Origin: Actinacidiphila paucisporea | Lineage (GTDB): Bacteria > Actinomycetota > Actinomycetes > Streptomycetales > Streptomycetaceae | Direction: 5' to 3' | Length of the DNA: 64,000 nt | Assembly: GCF_900142575.1 (NCBI RefSeq) | Contig: NZ_FRBI01000004.1 | Location: forward strand, 157,909-221,908 | Shown: positions 28,146 through 36,829 of the stretch, one piece after another | Position numbering within the stretch: position 1 is the stretch's first letter | How the letters are laid out: each line of letters starts with the position of its first letter | Notes under the pieces: generated by a model | Told to the model about the DNA's origin: nothing | The model's database searches: none | Seen by the model: only the letters and a program-made list of their open reading frames with translations | Made by a program: the position numbers and the translations under genes

Positions 28146-28236
28146 GGCGGACTCCAGCGGTGGGGGGTGGGATGGGGAGAGCGGAGAGCGGCCCCGGGGT
28201 GCGGTGTGAGCAGGTGGGAGGAGGGTGCGTGACTCC

Positions 28237-28292
28237 GGGAGAGCGCTCTCTCAGTGGCCCCGATGGTTGCCGCTGGGTTTCCGGGGTGTCAA
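28237..28292 (-). promoter_or_regulatory. Promoter and operator of the bi-catalytic glucanase gene
   Basis: On the minus strand TTGACA occupies 28292-28287, with AACCAT at an 18-base spacing as a weak -10. The operator gggagagcgctctctc is at 28237-28252. Its centre is 47.5 bases from the first T of TTGACA, exactly as in the divergent GH3 promoter. Confidence 0.65.
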
Positions 28293-28397
28293 GGGATCGG
28301 ACGCGAACGGTCTTCGCCTGCCGGGCCAGTTGGCCGTGATGTGCCGGAATGCCCCGTCCGTACGGCCGCTCTCCCGGCGGTCCGGCGCGGGCGGGCC

Positions 28398-28453
28398 TTG
28401 ACACGGGGACCGGCGGCAGGCGAGTCTACGCGGTGTCGGGAGAGCGCTCTCCC
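28398..28453 (+). promoter_or_regulatory. Promoter and operator of the GH3 gene
   Basis: TTGACA lies at 28398-28403, with GAGTCT after 18 bases as a possible -10. The perfect 16-bp palindrome GGGAGAGCGCTCTCCC is at 28438-28453, centred 47.5 bases from the start of TTGACA. It is the mirror image of the divergent promoter on the other strand, in the 421-base gap 28146-28566. Confidence 0.7.
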
Positions 28454-28566
28454 AGTTGTTGTCCCCGTCCTTCCGCGACGCTCGTCTCCAGCCTGCCGCT
28501 CACCGCGGCCCCCCTGCCGATGGGCCGTCACGCCGCGGGCGGCGCCACGCAGGAGGCCATGAAGGG

Positions 28567-31182
28567 ATGACCATGATCACCCCCGGGTCCGTGTCCGCCC
28601 CGCAGCCCGCCGCCGCGCCCTCGGTCACCGAGGCGGAGCTCGACGCCCTCGTCGCCCGGCTCGACCTGCCGGCCAGGATACGGCTGCTGTCGGGCGGGAG
28701 CACCTTCCGTACCCGGCCCGAACCCGCGGTCGGGCTGCGGGCGATGGGCGTGTCGGACGGCCCGGCCGGCGTACGCGGCGAGAAGTGGGACGAGCGCGAC
28801 ACCGCCCTCGTGCTGCCCTCCGCGACCGCGCTGGCCGCCGCCTGGGACGACGACCTCGTCACCGGGCTCGGCGTGCTGCTCGCCGCGGAGGCCCGCCGCA
28901 AGCAGATCCACATCCTGCTGGCCCCGACGCTCAATCTGCACCGCACCCCCGCCGCGGGACGGCACTTCGAGTGCTACGCGGAGGACCCGCTGCTCGTCGG
29001 GCGCACCGCGGCCGCCTACATCCGCGGCGTCCAGGCCGGCGGGGTCGCCGCCACCGCCAAGCACTACGTCGCCAACGACTCCGAGACCGACCGCCTCACG
29101 CTCGACGCCCGGGTCGACGAACGCACCCTGCACGAGGTCTACCTGGCGCCCTTCGAGGCCGCGGTGCGGGCCGGGGTGTGGGTGGTGATGTCCGCCTACA
29201 ACCGGGTCAACGGCATCACCATGTCGGAAAGCCCGCTGCTGGCCGAGCCGTTGAAGGGCTCCTGGGGCTTCGACGGCGTCGTGGTCTCCGACTGGGGCGC
29301 GGTCCGCAGCACCGAGGGCGCCGCGCTGGCGCCGCAGGACCTCGCGATGCCGGGGCCCCACCCGCTGTGGGGCGAGCCGCTGCTGGCGGCGGTGCGCGAG
29401 GGCCGGGTGCCGCAGGAGGCGATCGACGACAAGGTGCGGCGCATCCTGCGGCTGGCCGCCCGGGTCGGCGCGCTGGACGGCGTCCTGCCGCCCCGGTCGG
29501 CCCCCGCCCCCACGCCGGAAGCCGCCCGCCGGCTGCTGCGGCGCGCGGTGGCGGCCGGCTGCGTCCTGCTGCGCAACGAGGGCGGCCTGCTCCCGCTGAC
29601 CCCCGCGCCGGCCCCCACCGGCGCGTCGACGAACCCCGCGCCGGGCGGTACGACCGGGGGGCTGCCCGGCGCGGACATGGGCGGGGCGGCGCCGGGCGCC
29701 GGCGGTGCGGTGGCCGGCGGGGGCCCGGGCGGGGCGAACCCGCCGGTCAGGCGGCTCGCGGTGATCGGGCCGAACGCGGCCGCCGCGCGGGTGCAGGGCG
29801 GCGGCAGCGCCGGGGTCTTCCCCGAGGCGGTCGTGTCGCCGCTCGAAGGCATCGGGGAAGCGCTCTCCGGTACCGGAACCGAGGTCGTCTACGCCGAAGG
29901 TGTCAGCCTCGCCACCCGCCCGACCCCCCTGCACCCCGGCAACTCCCGCGACCCGCGCACCGGCGAGCCCGGCGTGCTGGTCCGCTACCTCGCCGCCGAC
30001 GGCACGGAAGTCTGCGCCGAGCACCGGCTCAGCGGACGCATTCTTGAGCCCGGCGACGCACCGGAACTTGCCCGTACCGCCGCCACCGTCGAGGTCAGCG
30101 CCCTGGTCACCCCCGCGACCCCGGGCGAGTGGCGCTTCGCGGTGGTGGGCCTCGGCGCGGTCACTCTGCACGCGGACGGCGAGCCGCTCATCGACACCCA
30201 TGTGGCCGCCGAATCGGACGACCCGACCTATGTGCACGTCGCCCCCTCCTTCCGTACCGCGACCCGCAAGGTCGTCCCCGGCGAGCCGCTGCACCTGGTC
30301 GCCACCCGGCAACTGGCGCCGGACCAGGGCCTCGCCGTGGCGCTGGCCGCCGACCCGCCACGTCCCGACGAGGACCAGGCGCTCGCCGAGGCCGTGGCAT
30401 GCGCGCGCGGCGCCGACGCCGCGGTCGTGGTGGTCGGCACCACCGACGAGATCGAGAGCGAGGGTTTCGACCGGCCCTCGCTGGCGCTGCCAGGCCGCCA
30501 GGACGAACTGGTCGCCGCGGTGGCCGCGGTGAACCCGCGCACCGTCGTGATCGTCAACTCCGGCGGCCCGGTCGAGCTGCCCTGGCGGGAGAGCGCTCCC
30601 GCGGTGCTGCTGTGCTGGTTCCCCGGCCAGGAGGCCGGACACGGCCTGGCCGACGTGCTGTTCGGCCGCGCGGAGCCGGGCGGCCGGCTCCCCACCACCT
30701 GGGCCGCCGGCGCCGCCGGCGCCCCGCTGCCCGCCACCGCCCCCGACGCCGGGGTGCTGCACTACGCGGAAGGCCCCTACCTCGGCCACCGCGCCTGGCG
30801 CCGGGCGGGCGCGGCGCCCGCGTACTGGTTCGGACACGGCCTGGGCTACACGACGTGGGCGTACGAGTCGCTGCGGGCCGACGACGACGGCACCCTGGCC
30901 CTGGTGACGGTACGCAACACCGGCGCGCGGGCGGGCCGCGAGGTCGTGCAGGTGTATCTGACCACCGGCCCCGACGACCACGACGACGGCAGCCCGCGCC
31001 TGGCCGGCTACGCCGCCGTCCAGGCCGCCCCCGGCGCCACGGCGGTCGCCGAGGTCAGGATCGACCCGCGCGCCTTCCAGCGCTGGTCGCCCCGGCACGC
31101 CGCCTGGATCCCCCGCCCCGCCCCCTATACCCTTCACGCCGGGCCCTCCTGCGCCTACCACCCCCTTTCCCACCCCCTGTAA
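28567..31182 (+). CDS. GH3 beta-glucosidase with inserted PA14 domain
   Basis: An 871-residue cytoplasmic enzyme (no signal peptide). The GH3 N-terminal barrel carries the nucleophile D242 in VVVSDWGAV and the substrate-binding RHFECYAEDP and KHYVAND segments. The C-terminal domain has a candidate acid/base Glu in SEGFDR (about 632) and PVELPW. A PA14 domain is inserted at about 435-600, as in Kluyveromyces-type beta-glucosidases, where it limits the active site to short chains. A fibronectin III-like domain ends the protein. A Gly/Pro/Ala-rich stretch at about 345-395 is an unusual low-complexity insert. It would split imported beta-linked oligosaccharides released by the divergent extracellular glucanase. 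Confidence 0.92.
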   Translation: MTMITPGSVSAPQPAAAPSVTEAELDALVARLDLPARIRLLSGGSTFRTRPEPAVGLRAMGVSDGPAGVRGEKWDERDTALVLPSATALAAAWDDDLVTGLGVLLAAEARRKQIHILLAPTLNLHRTPAAGRHFECYAEDPLLVGRTAAAYIRGVQAGGVAATAKHYVANDSETDRLTLDARVDERTLHEVYLAPFEAAVRAGVWVVMSAYNRVNGITMSESPLLAEPLKGSWGFDGVVVSDWGAVRSTEGAALAPQDLAMPGPHPLWGEPLLAAVREGRVPQEAIDDKVRRILRLAARVGALDGVLPPRSAPAPTPEAARRLLRRAVAAGCVLLRNEGGLLPLTPAPAPTGASTNPAPGGTTGGLPGADMGGAAPGAGGAVAGGGPGGANPPVRRLAVIGPNAAAARVQGGGSAGVFPEAVVSPLEGIGEALSGTGTEVVYAEGVSLATRPTPLHPGNSRDPRTGEPGVLVRYLAADGTEVCAEHRLSGRILEPGDAPELARTAATVEVSALVTPATPGEWRFAVVGLGAVTLHADGEPLIDTHVAAESDDPTYVHVAPSFRTATRKVVPGEPLHLVATRQLAPDQGLAVALAADPPRPDEDQALAEAVACARGADAAVVVVGTTDEIESEGFDRPSLALPGRQDELVAAVAAVNPRTVVIVNSGGPVELPWRESAPAVLLCWFPGQEAGHGLADVLFGRAEPGGRLPTTWAAGAAGAPLPATAPDAGVLHYAEGPYLGHRAWRRAGAAPAYWFGHGLGYTTWAYESLRADDDGTLALVTVRNTGARAGREVVQVYLTTGPDDHDDGSPRLAGYAAVQAAPGATAVAEVRIDPRAFQRWSPRHAAWIPRPAPYTLHAGPSCAYHPLSHPL

Positions 31183-31192
31183 CCCCAGATCC

Positions 31193-31225
31193 GGGCGCCC
31201 CCCGACCCTGACACGGGGGGCGCCC
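31193..31225 (+). terminator. Terminator of the GH3 gene
   Basis: Bases 31193-31204 (gggcgccccccg) pair perfectly with 31214-31225 around a 9-base loop, 11 bases after the stop codon. Confidence 0.75.
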
Positions 31226-31426
31226 GTCCAGCGCGCGGTCACCCTCCGAGCCGGTCACCGGTCGCGCGCGACGAGGCCGCGACGGGACCGCGCAAGCCCC
31301 AAGCCGCCGCAGGAGCTGGTGACCGGGTGGCGGGCGGGACGGTGGGGACCTGTCGGCGCCCCCGAAGGGCCGGCCAGCGGCGTCGGCAGGCAGGGGCCCG
31401 CGATCCGGCCGGGCGGCGCAATTCCG

Positions 31427-31480
31427 GGAGAGCGCTCCCCGAAGGGCGGCGGGGAGGCCGCGATCTGGCACTATGTGCCA
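31427..31480 (+). promoter_or_regulatory. Two palindromes upstream of the ROK regulator
   Basis: Bases 31427-31440 read ggagagcgctcccc, another GAGCGCTC-type box. Bases 31466-31480 form the perfect interrupted palindrome TGGCAC-TAT-GTGCCA, a possible site for the ROK protein itself. Both are in the 422-base gap 31183-31604. Confidence 0.5.
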
Positions 31481-31604
31481 TGGCGTCGCGATTCCAGGGG
31501 GGGCCGTGCAGTCGAACGGCAGCCCGGCTCCGCCCGGCCGGGTCCCGCGCCCGGGCCGGCGGGCCACGCGGACCGCGGGGACCGAGACGATGAGGGGGAG
31601 CCCG

Positions 31605-32822
31605 GTGACGCGCGAGGTGGGCCGGACGACGAGGGACCTTCGTCGGCACAACCGCACCTCCGTGCTGACCAGGCTCTACCTGCACGGCGCCGCCAGCCGG
31701 TTCGACCTGATGAAGGCCACCGGGCTCAGCTCCGCCACGGTGAGCAACGTCGTCACCGGCCTGGTGGCCGACGGCCTGGTCGCCGAGGCGGGACTCCTGG
31801 ACTCCGACGGCGGCCGGCCCCGTACGCTGCTGGAGGTGCGCCCCGGATACGCCCAGGTGGTCGGGGTCGACATCGGCGAGACCCATGTCCAGGTCGGCCT
31901 CTTCGACTGGACCCTGGACACCGTCGCCACCGCGACCTACCCGATGGACGAGGGCCGGCCGGAACCGGCGGTGCTCGCCGAGCTGGTGCGGGCCGGTATC
32001 GAGGAGGTCACCGCGAAGGCCGGCGCCGACCCGGCCGCGCTGCTCGGTGTCGGCGTCGGGGTGCCCGGCGCCGTCCTGCCCGACGGGGTGGTGCACGCGC
32101 CGACCCTGGGCTGGTCCGACGTCCCCTTCGACATGCTGCTGCGCCCGCACGTGCCGGCGCCCCTGCACCTGGACAACTGCGCCCGCACCCTCGGCCAGGC
32201 TGAGATGTGGCGCGGCGCGGGGCGCGGCGCCCAGCGGGCCATCGTCGGCCTGCTCGCGGTCGGCGTCGGCGCCGCGGTCGCCACCGGCTCGCCGGGCGGG
32301 GTGACCAGCACCACCAGCGAGTGGGGCCACACCGTCGTGGAGGCCGGCGGAGCACTGTGCCGCTGCGGCTCGCACGGCTGCCTGGAGGCCTACGTCGGCG
32401 CGGATGCGATCCTGGAGCGCTACGGGCGGCTGGCCGGCCTGCCGGAAGTGCCCTCGGCCGGGCGCGGGGCGGGCGGCGGCGCCGACACCGAGGCGCGGCT
32501 GGCCGCGCTGGTCGCCGACGCGGGCCGGCCGGGCCCGGCGGCCGACACCGTTCGCGCCACCGCCGAATACCTCGGCATCGGGATCGCGAACCTGATCAAT
32601 CTGCTCGGCCCCGACCGGGTGATCCTGTCCGGCTGGGTCAGTGCCGCCATGGGCCCGGCGATGCTGCCCGCGGTTCGCGACGCCACCCGCCGGCACACCC
32701 TGGACTACCTGCGGCGGCACACCGTGCTCGAACTGGGCCGGCTCGGCCCCGAGCAGGTCGCGCTGGGAGCGGCCACCCTCCCGGTGCACGAACTGCTCAC
32801 CGCCGGTGGCCCGCTGAGCTGA
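31605..32822 (+). CDS. ROK-family transcriptional regulator
   Basis: A 405-residue regulator. I chose the GTG at 31605 because GAGGGGGAG lies five bases upstream; an ATG at 31590 is the alternative. Residues 10-75 form a winged helix (NRTSVLTRLYLHGAASRFDL, GLSSATVSNVVTGL). The rest is a ROK sugar-kinase-like domain with VGVDIGETHVQVG and the zinc motif CRCGSHGCLEAY. Such proteins repress sugar uptake and catabolic genes and release DNA on binding a sugar or sugar phosphate. The next operon (dehydrogenase plus CUT1 transporter) is the likely target. A GAGCGCTC box upstream suggests this regulator is itself under LacI control. Confidence 0.88.
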   Translation: MTREVGRTTRDLRRHNRTSVLTRLYLHGAASRFDLMKATGLSSATVSNVVTGLVADGLVAEAGLLDSDGGRPRTLLEVRPGYAQVVGVDIGETHVQVGLFDWTLDTVATATYPMDEGRPEPAVLAELVRAGIEEVTAKAGADPAALLGVGVGVPGAVLPDGVVHAPTLGWSDVPFDMLLRPHVPAPLHLDNCARTLGQAEMWRGAGRGAQRAIVGLLAVGVGAAVATGSPGGVTSTTSEWGHTVVEAGGALCRCGSHGCLEAYVGADAILERYGRLAGLPEVPSAGRGAGGGADTEARLAALVADAGRPGPAADTVRATAEYLGIGIANLINLLGPDRVILSGWVSAAMGPAMLPAVRDATRRHTLDYLRRHTVLELGRLGPEQVALGAATLPVHELLTAGGPLS

Positions 32823-33142
32823 CCGGCCGCGGCGGCGTACGCGCCCGCCCCGGCGGCTGAGTGCCCGCGCCCGCCCCGGCGCCGGTCCGCGCACCCGTCC
32901 CGGTGCTGAGTACCCGTGCCTGTGCCCGTGCCCGTGCCCGCGCCCGCCCCGGCGCCGGCCCTCGGGCCAGCCCCAGCGCCCGCCCTCGCCCCGGCCCCTC
33001 CTATCGCCCTCGCCGTCCCGGCGTTCGGCAATCTCGGTGAAATTTGTTCGTCACGACCGTTGACCCCCCATTGGCTGCTACTTAGTTTAAGTCCTGGAAA
33101 AAGCGGCGACCGTTCGCCACCCTCCCGCACCCTGGAGCCCGT
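32823..33142. other. 320-base intergenic region with low-complexity sequence
   Basis: From about 32910 to 32960 the sequence is a run of gtgccc/gcgccc hexamers, with further Pro-codon-like cccg repeats on either side. No gene is convincing here. The last 90 bases are less GC-rich and hold the promoter of the aldehyde dehydrogenase operon. Confidence 0.6.
33060..33092 (+). promoter_or_regulatory. Promoter and palindrome of the dehydrogenase-transporter operon
   Basis: TTGACC at 33060-33065 and TAGTTT at 33083-33088 are separated by 17 bases. Overlapping the -10 is the interrupted palindrome ACTTA-GTT-TAAGT (33080-33092). AT-rich palindromes of this kind are bound by ROK repressors such as XylR, so the adjacent ROK protein is the first candidate. 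Confidence 0.55.
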
Positions 33143-34588
33143 ATGCCCTCCCAACCCGGCGACGGCCGGCTGTACATCGACGGAGCCTTCGTGCCCGCCG
33201 CCTCCGGACGTACCGGGGTCGTCGAGGAGAAGGCGACCGGCAGGCCGATCGGCAGTTACGCGCTCGGCTCGGCCGTCGACATCGACCGGGCGGTGGCCGC
33301 GGCCCGGGCCGCGCAGCCCGGCTGGGCAGCGCTCTCCGCGCCCGAGCGGGCCGGGTATCTGCGCGCCTTCTGCGGCTATCTGGAGGCGCACTACGGCGAG
33401 TTGGTCGAGCAGAGCATGCGCGAGACCGGCGGCGTGCGGGCCAAGGCGGAGGACGAGGTCGGCACCAGCATCCGGCAGCTCGCGCTGTCCGCGGTCCAGG
33501 TCGGCGAGAGCGGGGGCGACATCCTGCCGCCGTACAAGGCGGGCAAGCTCTCGCTGTCCCGGGCGGTGCCGCTGGGGGTGCTGGGCCTGATCACCCCGTG
33601 GAACTACCCGATGAACCTGGCGATGCGGGCCCTCGCGCCGGGCCTGGCCTTCGGCAACACCGTGGTCCTCAAACCCGCCGAGCTGACCCCGGTGATCGGC
33701 GGCCAGGTGCTCGCCGCCGCCGCCGACCACGCGGGCCTGCCGCCCGGCGTGTTCAACGTCGTCACCGGCGACGGCCCCGACGCCGGCTGGCCGCTGGCCC
33801 GCCACCAGGGCCTGGACATGCTGGACTTCACCGGGTCGCGCGAGGTCGGCCTGGCCATCGACCGCGCCGCGGCGGGGGAGTTGCGGGACATCCGCCTCGA
33901 ACTCGGCGGCAGCAACGCCTTCGTGGTGCTCGACGACGCCGACATCGAAGCGGCCGCGAACTGCGCCATGATCGCCTCGCTGGAATTCCAGGGCCAGACC
34001 TGCATCAGCGCCAGCCGGCACATCGTGCAGCGCGCGGTCGCCGACGACTACCTCGACGCCCTGACCCGCCGGGCGGCGGCCCTCGCCGTCGGCGACCCCT
34101 TCGACCCGGGAACGGCGCTCGGACCGCTGATCAGCGCGGCCCAGCTCGACCGGGTGCACCGCGCCATCGTGGAACCCTCGCTGGCGATGGGCGCCCGGCT
34201 GGTGACCGGCGGCACCTACGACGGGCTCTTCTACCGGCCCACGGTGCTCGCCGACGTGACCGAGGCGATGCCCGCCTTCCGCGAGGAGATATTCGGGCCC
34301 GTCATCCCCGTCACCGTCGTGGACACCGAGGCCGAGGCCGTCGCCCTGACCAACGGCCTGCCCATGCTGATGAGTTCGGTCTTCACCCGGGACCTGATCC
34401 GCGGCCTGTCCGTCGCGGAGCAGCTGCGGGCCGGCGAGGTGCACGTCAACGACGCGCACGCCAGGCACGGTGCCGAGAACCAGATGCCGGGCTTCACCCG
34501 GCGCCAGTGGATCGGCCTGCAGCGCACCCCGCTGGACTTCCCCGACTGGGCCACCGCGCCCGCCACGACCGCCACACACGAGAGCTGA
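33143..34588 (+). CDS. NAD(P)-dependent aldehyde dehydrogenase
   Basis: A 481-residue ALDH-superfamily enzyme oxidising an aldehyde to its acid. Catalytic C287 is in GQTCISASR, general base E253 in LELGGSNA, and the cofactor-binding ITPWNYPMNLAMRALAPGLA and FTGSREVG segments are intact. The overall pattern is closest to benzaldehyde/vanillin-type ALDHs. Only 10 bases separate it from the binding-protein gene, so it belongs to the transporter operon. An imported sugar or sugar-derived aldehyde, or an aromatic aldehyde liberated from plant biomass, would be a fitting substrate; neither is shown. Confidence 0.9.
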   Translation: MPSQPGDGRLYIDGAFVPAASGRTGVVEEKATGRPIGSYALGSAVDIDRAVAAARAAQPGWAALSAPERAGYLRAFCGYLEAHYGELVEQSMRETGGVRAKAEDEVGTSIRQLALSAVQVGESGGDILPPYKAGKLSLSRAVPLGVLGLITPWNYPMNLAMRALAPGLAFGNTVVLKPAELTPVIGGQVLAAAADHAGLPPGVFNVVTGDGPDAGWPLARHQGLDMLDFTGSREVGLAIDRAAAGELRDIRLELGGSNAFVVLDDADIEAAANCAMIASLEFQGQTCISASRHIVQRAVADDYLDALTRRAAALAVGDPFDPGTALGPLISAAQLDRVHRAIVEPSLAMGARLVTGGTYDGLFYRPTVLADVTEAMPAFREEIFGPVIPVTVVDTEAEAVALTNGLPMLMSSVFTRDLIRGLSVAEQLRAGEVHVNDAHARHGAENQMPGFTRRQWIGLQRTPLDFPDWATAPATTATHES

Positions 34589-34598
34589 GGACGACCCC

Positions 34599-35933
34599 AT
34601 GAGCGTGATACCGAGAAGACGGCGCGGCGCCGCCGCAGTCGCGCTGCTGGCAGCCGGGCTGCTGGTCGCGACCGCGGCCTGCGGGGGCGGGAGTTCCGGC
34701 AAGAAGTCCGACGCGTCCGGCACCGCGAAGAGCAAGGGCAAGGTCACGCTGACCTTCTGGGACTGGGACCCGAACATCGACAAGGTGGTGGCCACCTGGA
34801 ACAGCAGCCACCCCGACATCCAGGTCAAGCTCTCCAACCCGGCCGGCGGCGACCAGCTGGTGGCGAAGATGATCACCGCCCACGAAGCGAAGAACGGCCC
34901 CGACATCGCCAAGGTCGAATACCAGTCGCTGCCCGCGCTGGTGTCCAAGGGCGTCGTCGCCGACATCACCGACTACACCAAGGACACCGTCACCAGGTAC
35001 GACGACGCCACCTTGAAGAGCACCGTCTTCCAGGGCAAGGTCTACGGCGTCCCGCAGGACGTCGCCCCGCTGATGCTCTTCTACCGCACCGACCTGTTCG
35101 CCAAGTACGGCCTGAGCGTGCCGAAGACCTGGGACGAATTCGCCGCCGAGGCCAAGTCCGTGCGCAGCAGGGCCCCGAGGTCGTACCTGACCAACTTCGA
35201 CGCGGCCGACCCCGGCTGGTTCACCGGTCTGGCCCAGCAGGCGGGCGCCGACTGGTGGTCCACCACCGGCGACTCCTGGAAGGTCGACATCGCCGACGCG
35301 CCCACCAAGAAGGTGGCCGGATACTGGCAGGGCCTGGTCGACGGCGGCAGCATCGCCAAGAACCCGTCCTTCTCCCCGCAGTGGAACAAGCAGATGAACG
35401 ACGGCACGCTCCTCAGCTGGATCTCCGGCGCCTGGGCGCCCGCCCAGCTCGGCGGCATCGCGCCCGGCACGAAGGGCAAGTGGGCGGTGGCGCCACTGCC
35501 GGCCTGGACCGCGGGCGACCCGGCCACCGGCATCTGGGGCGGCTCGGCGACCACCGTCACCACTGACTCCGAGCACCCGGCGGAGGCAGCCGAGTTCGCG
35601 TCCTGGCTGAACACCGACGACGCCGCGGTGACCGAGCAGGTCAAGCAGATCAACGTCTACCCGGCCGCCACCTCGGGCCGTTCACTGCCGGTGCTCCAGG
35701 CCGCGCCCGCCTTCTTCCCCAACCAGCCCGACTTCTACGCAGAGGTGAAGAAGGTCGCCCCCGCCGCCCGCAGCTTCCCGATGTGGGGCCCCGACGTGAC
35801 CGTCACCTTCACCGGCTACACCGACGGTTTCAGCAAGGCCCTGCAGTCCGGCGGCTCCTTCAGCGGCGCGCTGGACAGCATGCAGAACGCGACCGTCGCG
35901 GACATGAAGAAGCTCGGATTCACGGTCGGCTGA
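34599..35933 (+). CDS. Sugar-binding lipoprotein of a second CUT1 transporter
   Basis: A 444-residue solute-binding protein. GAGGA precedes the ATG. The N-terminus has a basic stretch (RRRRG), a hydrophobic core and lipobox ATAAC, then a Gly/Ser/Lys tether. The mature protein starts VTLTFWDWDPNIDKVV, typical of SBP_bac_1 proteins, with Trp-rich segments (DWWSTTGDSWKVD, GIWGGSATTV) that would stack on sugar rings. It shares its operon with the dehydrogenase and two permeases. The ligand is unknown, but the GH6 cellulase immediately downstream makes a beta-glucan oligosaccharide plausible. Confidence 0.9.
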   Translation: MSVIPRRRRGAAAVALLAAGLLVATAACGGGSSGKKSDASGTAKSKGKVTLTFWDWDPNIDKVVATWNSSHPDIQVKLSNPAGGDQLVAKMITAHEAKNGPDIAKVEYQSLPALVSKGVVADITDYTKDTVTRYDDATLKSTVFQGKVYGVPQDVAPLMLFYRTDLFAKYGLSVPKTWDEFAAEAKSVRSRAPRSYLTNFDAADPGWFTGLAQQAGADWWSTTGDSWKVDIADAPTKKVAGYWQGLVDGGSIAKNPSFSPQWNKQMNDGTLLSWISGAWAPAQLGGIAPGTKGKWAVAPLPAWTAGDPATGIWGGSATTVTTDSEHPAEAAEFASWLNTDDAAVTEQVKQINVYPAATSGRSLPVLQAAPAFFPNQPDFYAEVKKVAPAARSFPMWGPDVTVTFTGYTDGFSKALQSGGSFSGALDSMQNATVADMKKLGFTVG

Positions 35934-36829
35934 TGGCACGCACCACGACGCCCGCGCGCAGGACCGGCGGATTCCCGTACCTGCTGGTCCTGCCCGCCGT
36001 ACTGCTCTTCGCCGCCTTCGTGGTGGCCCCCGGCGGCTACGCGCTGCTGCTCAGCTTCCAGCGCCGCAAGGTCAACGGCGGCCTGCTCGGCGGCGGCACC
36101 CACACCGTCTTCGCCGGCCTTGCCAACTACCGTGACGTGCTGGGCGATTCCGACCTCTGGTCGGGAGTGCTGCGGATGCTGGCGCTGGGCGCCGTCACCG
36201 TGCCCGCCACGGTCTTCTTCGCCCTGCTCTTCGCGGTGCTGCTCGATCTGGAGCGCACCCGGCTCAAGCGGATCACCCGGCTGACGATCTTCCTGCCGTA
36301 CGCGGTCCCCGGCGTGATCGCCTCGCTGATGTGGGGGTTCCTCTACCTGCCCGCCACCAGCCCCATCGGCGGCGACCGGGTGGACTTCTTCGGCCAGGTC
36401 GCCGTCTACTTCTCGGTCGGCAACGTCGCGGTGTGGGGAGCGGTCGGCTTCAACATGATCGTCATCTACACCGCGCTGCGCGCCCTGCCCGCCGAACTCT
36501 CCGAGTCCGCCCGCCTCGACGGCGCCTCGGAGCGGCAGATCGTGCTGCGCGTCAAGGTGCCGATGGTGATGCCCGCCGTCGTGATGTGCACGCTGTTCAC
36601 GGTGCTCGCCGCACTCCAGGTCTTCAACGAGCCCAACACCCTCAAACCGCTGTCCAACGCGGTGTCGTCCACCTGGGTGCCGCTGATGAAGATCTACGAC
36701 GACGCCTTCGGCAACTCCGACATCTACTCGGCCGCCGCCACCTCCGTGGTGCTGACCGCGGCTGCCCTCGCGGTGTCCTTCGCCACCGCCCGCATCATCC
36801 AGTCCCGGGTCCAGCAGGAGGCCGCATGA
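35933..36829 (+). CDS. CUT1 sugar ABC transporter permease (MalF type)
   Basis: A 298-residue inner-membrane permease with about six helices (LLVLPAVLLFAAFVVAPGGY, LTIFLPYAVPGVIASLMWGF) and an EAA loop (SESARLDGASERQIVLRVKV). It starts by TGATG overlap with the binding-protein stop and overlaps the next permease by ATGA. As in the first transporter, no ATPase gene is nearby; a shared MsiK-type ATPase is expected. Confidence 0.9.
   Translation: MARTTTPARRTGGFPYLLVLPAVLLFAAFVVAPGGYALLLSFQRRKVNGGLLGGGTHTVFAGLANYRDVLGDSDLWSGVLRMLALGAVTVPATVFFALLFAVLLDLERTRLKRITRLTIFLPYAVPGVIASLMWGFLYLPATSPIGGDRVDFFGQVAVYFSVGNVAVWGAVGFNMIVIYTALRALPAELSESARLDGASERQIVLRVKVPMVMPAVVMCTLFTVLAALQVFNEPNTLKPLSNAVSSTWVPLMKIYDDAFGNSDIYSAAATSVVLTAAALAVSFATARIIQSRVQQEAA

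Noticed and set aside
32905..33000. Pro/Ala repeat peptide encoded by the gtgccc hexamers
   Set aside because: The frame is pure low complexity, has no ribosome site and joins unrelated sequence; read as a simple repeat.
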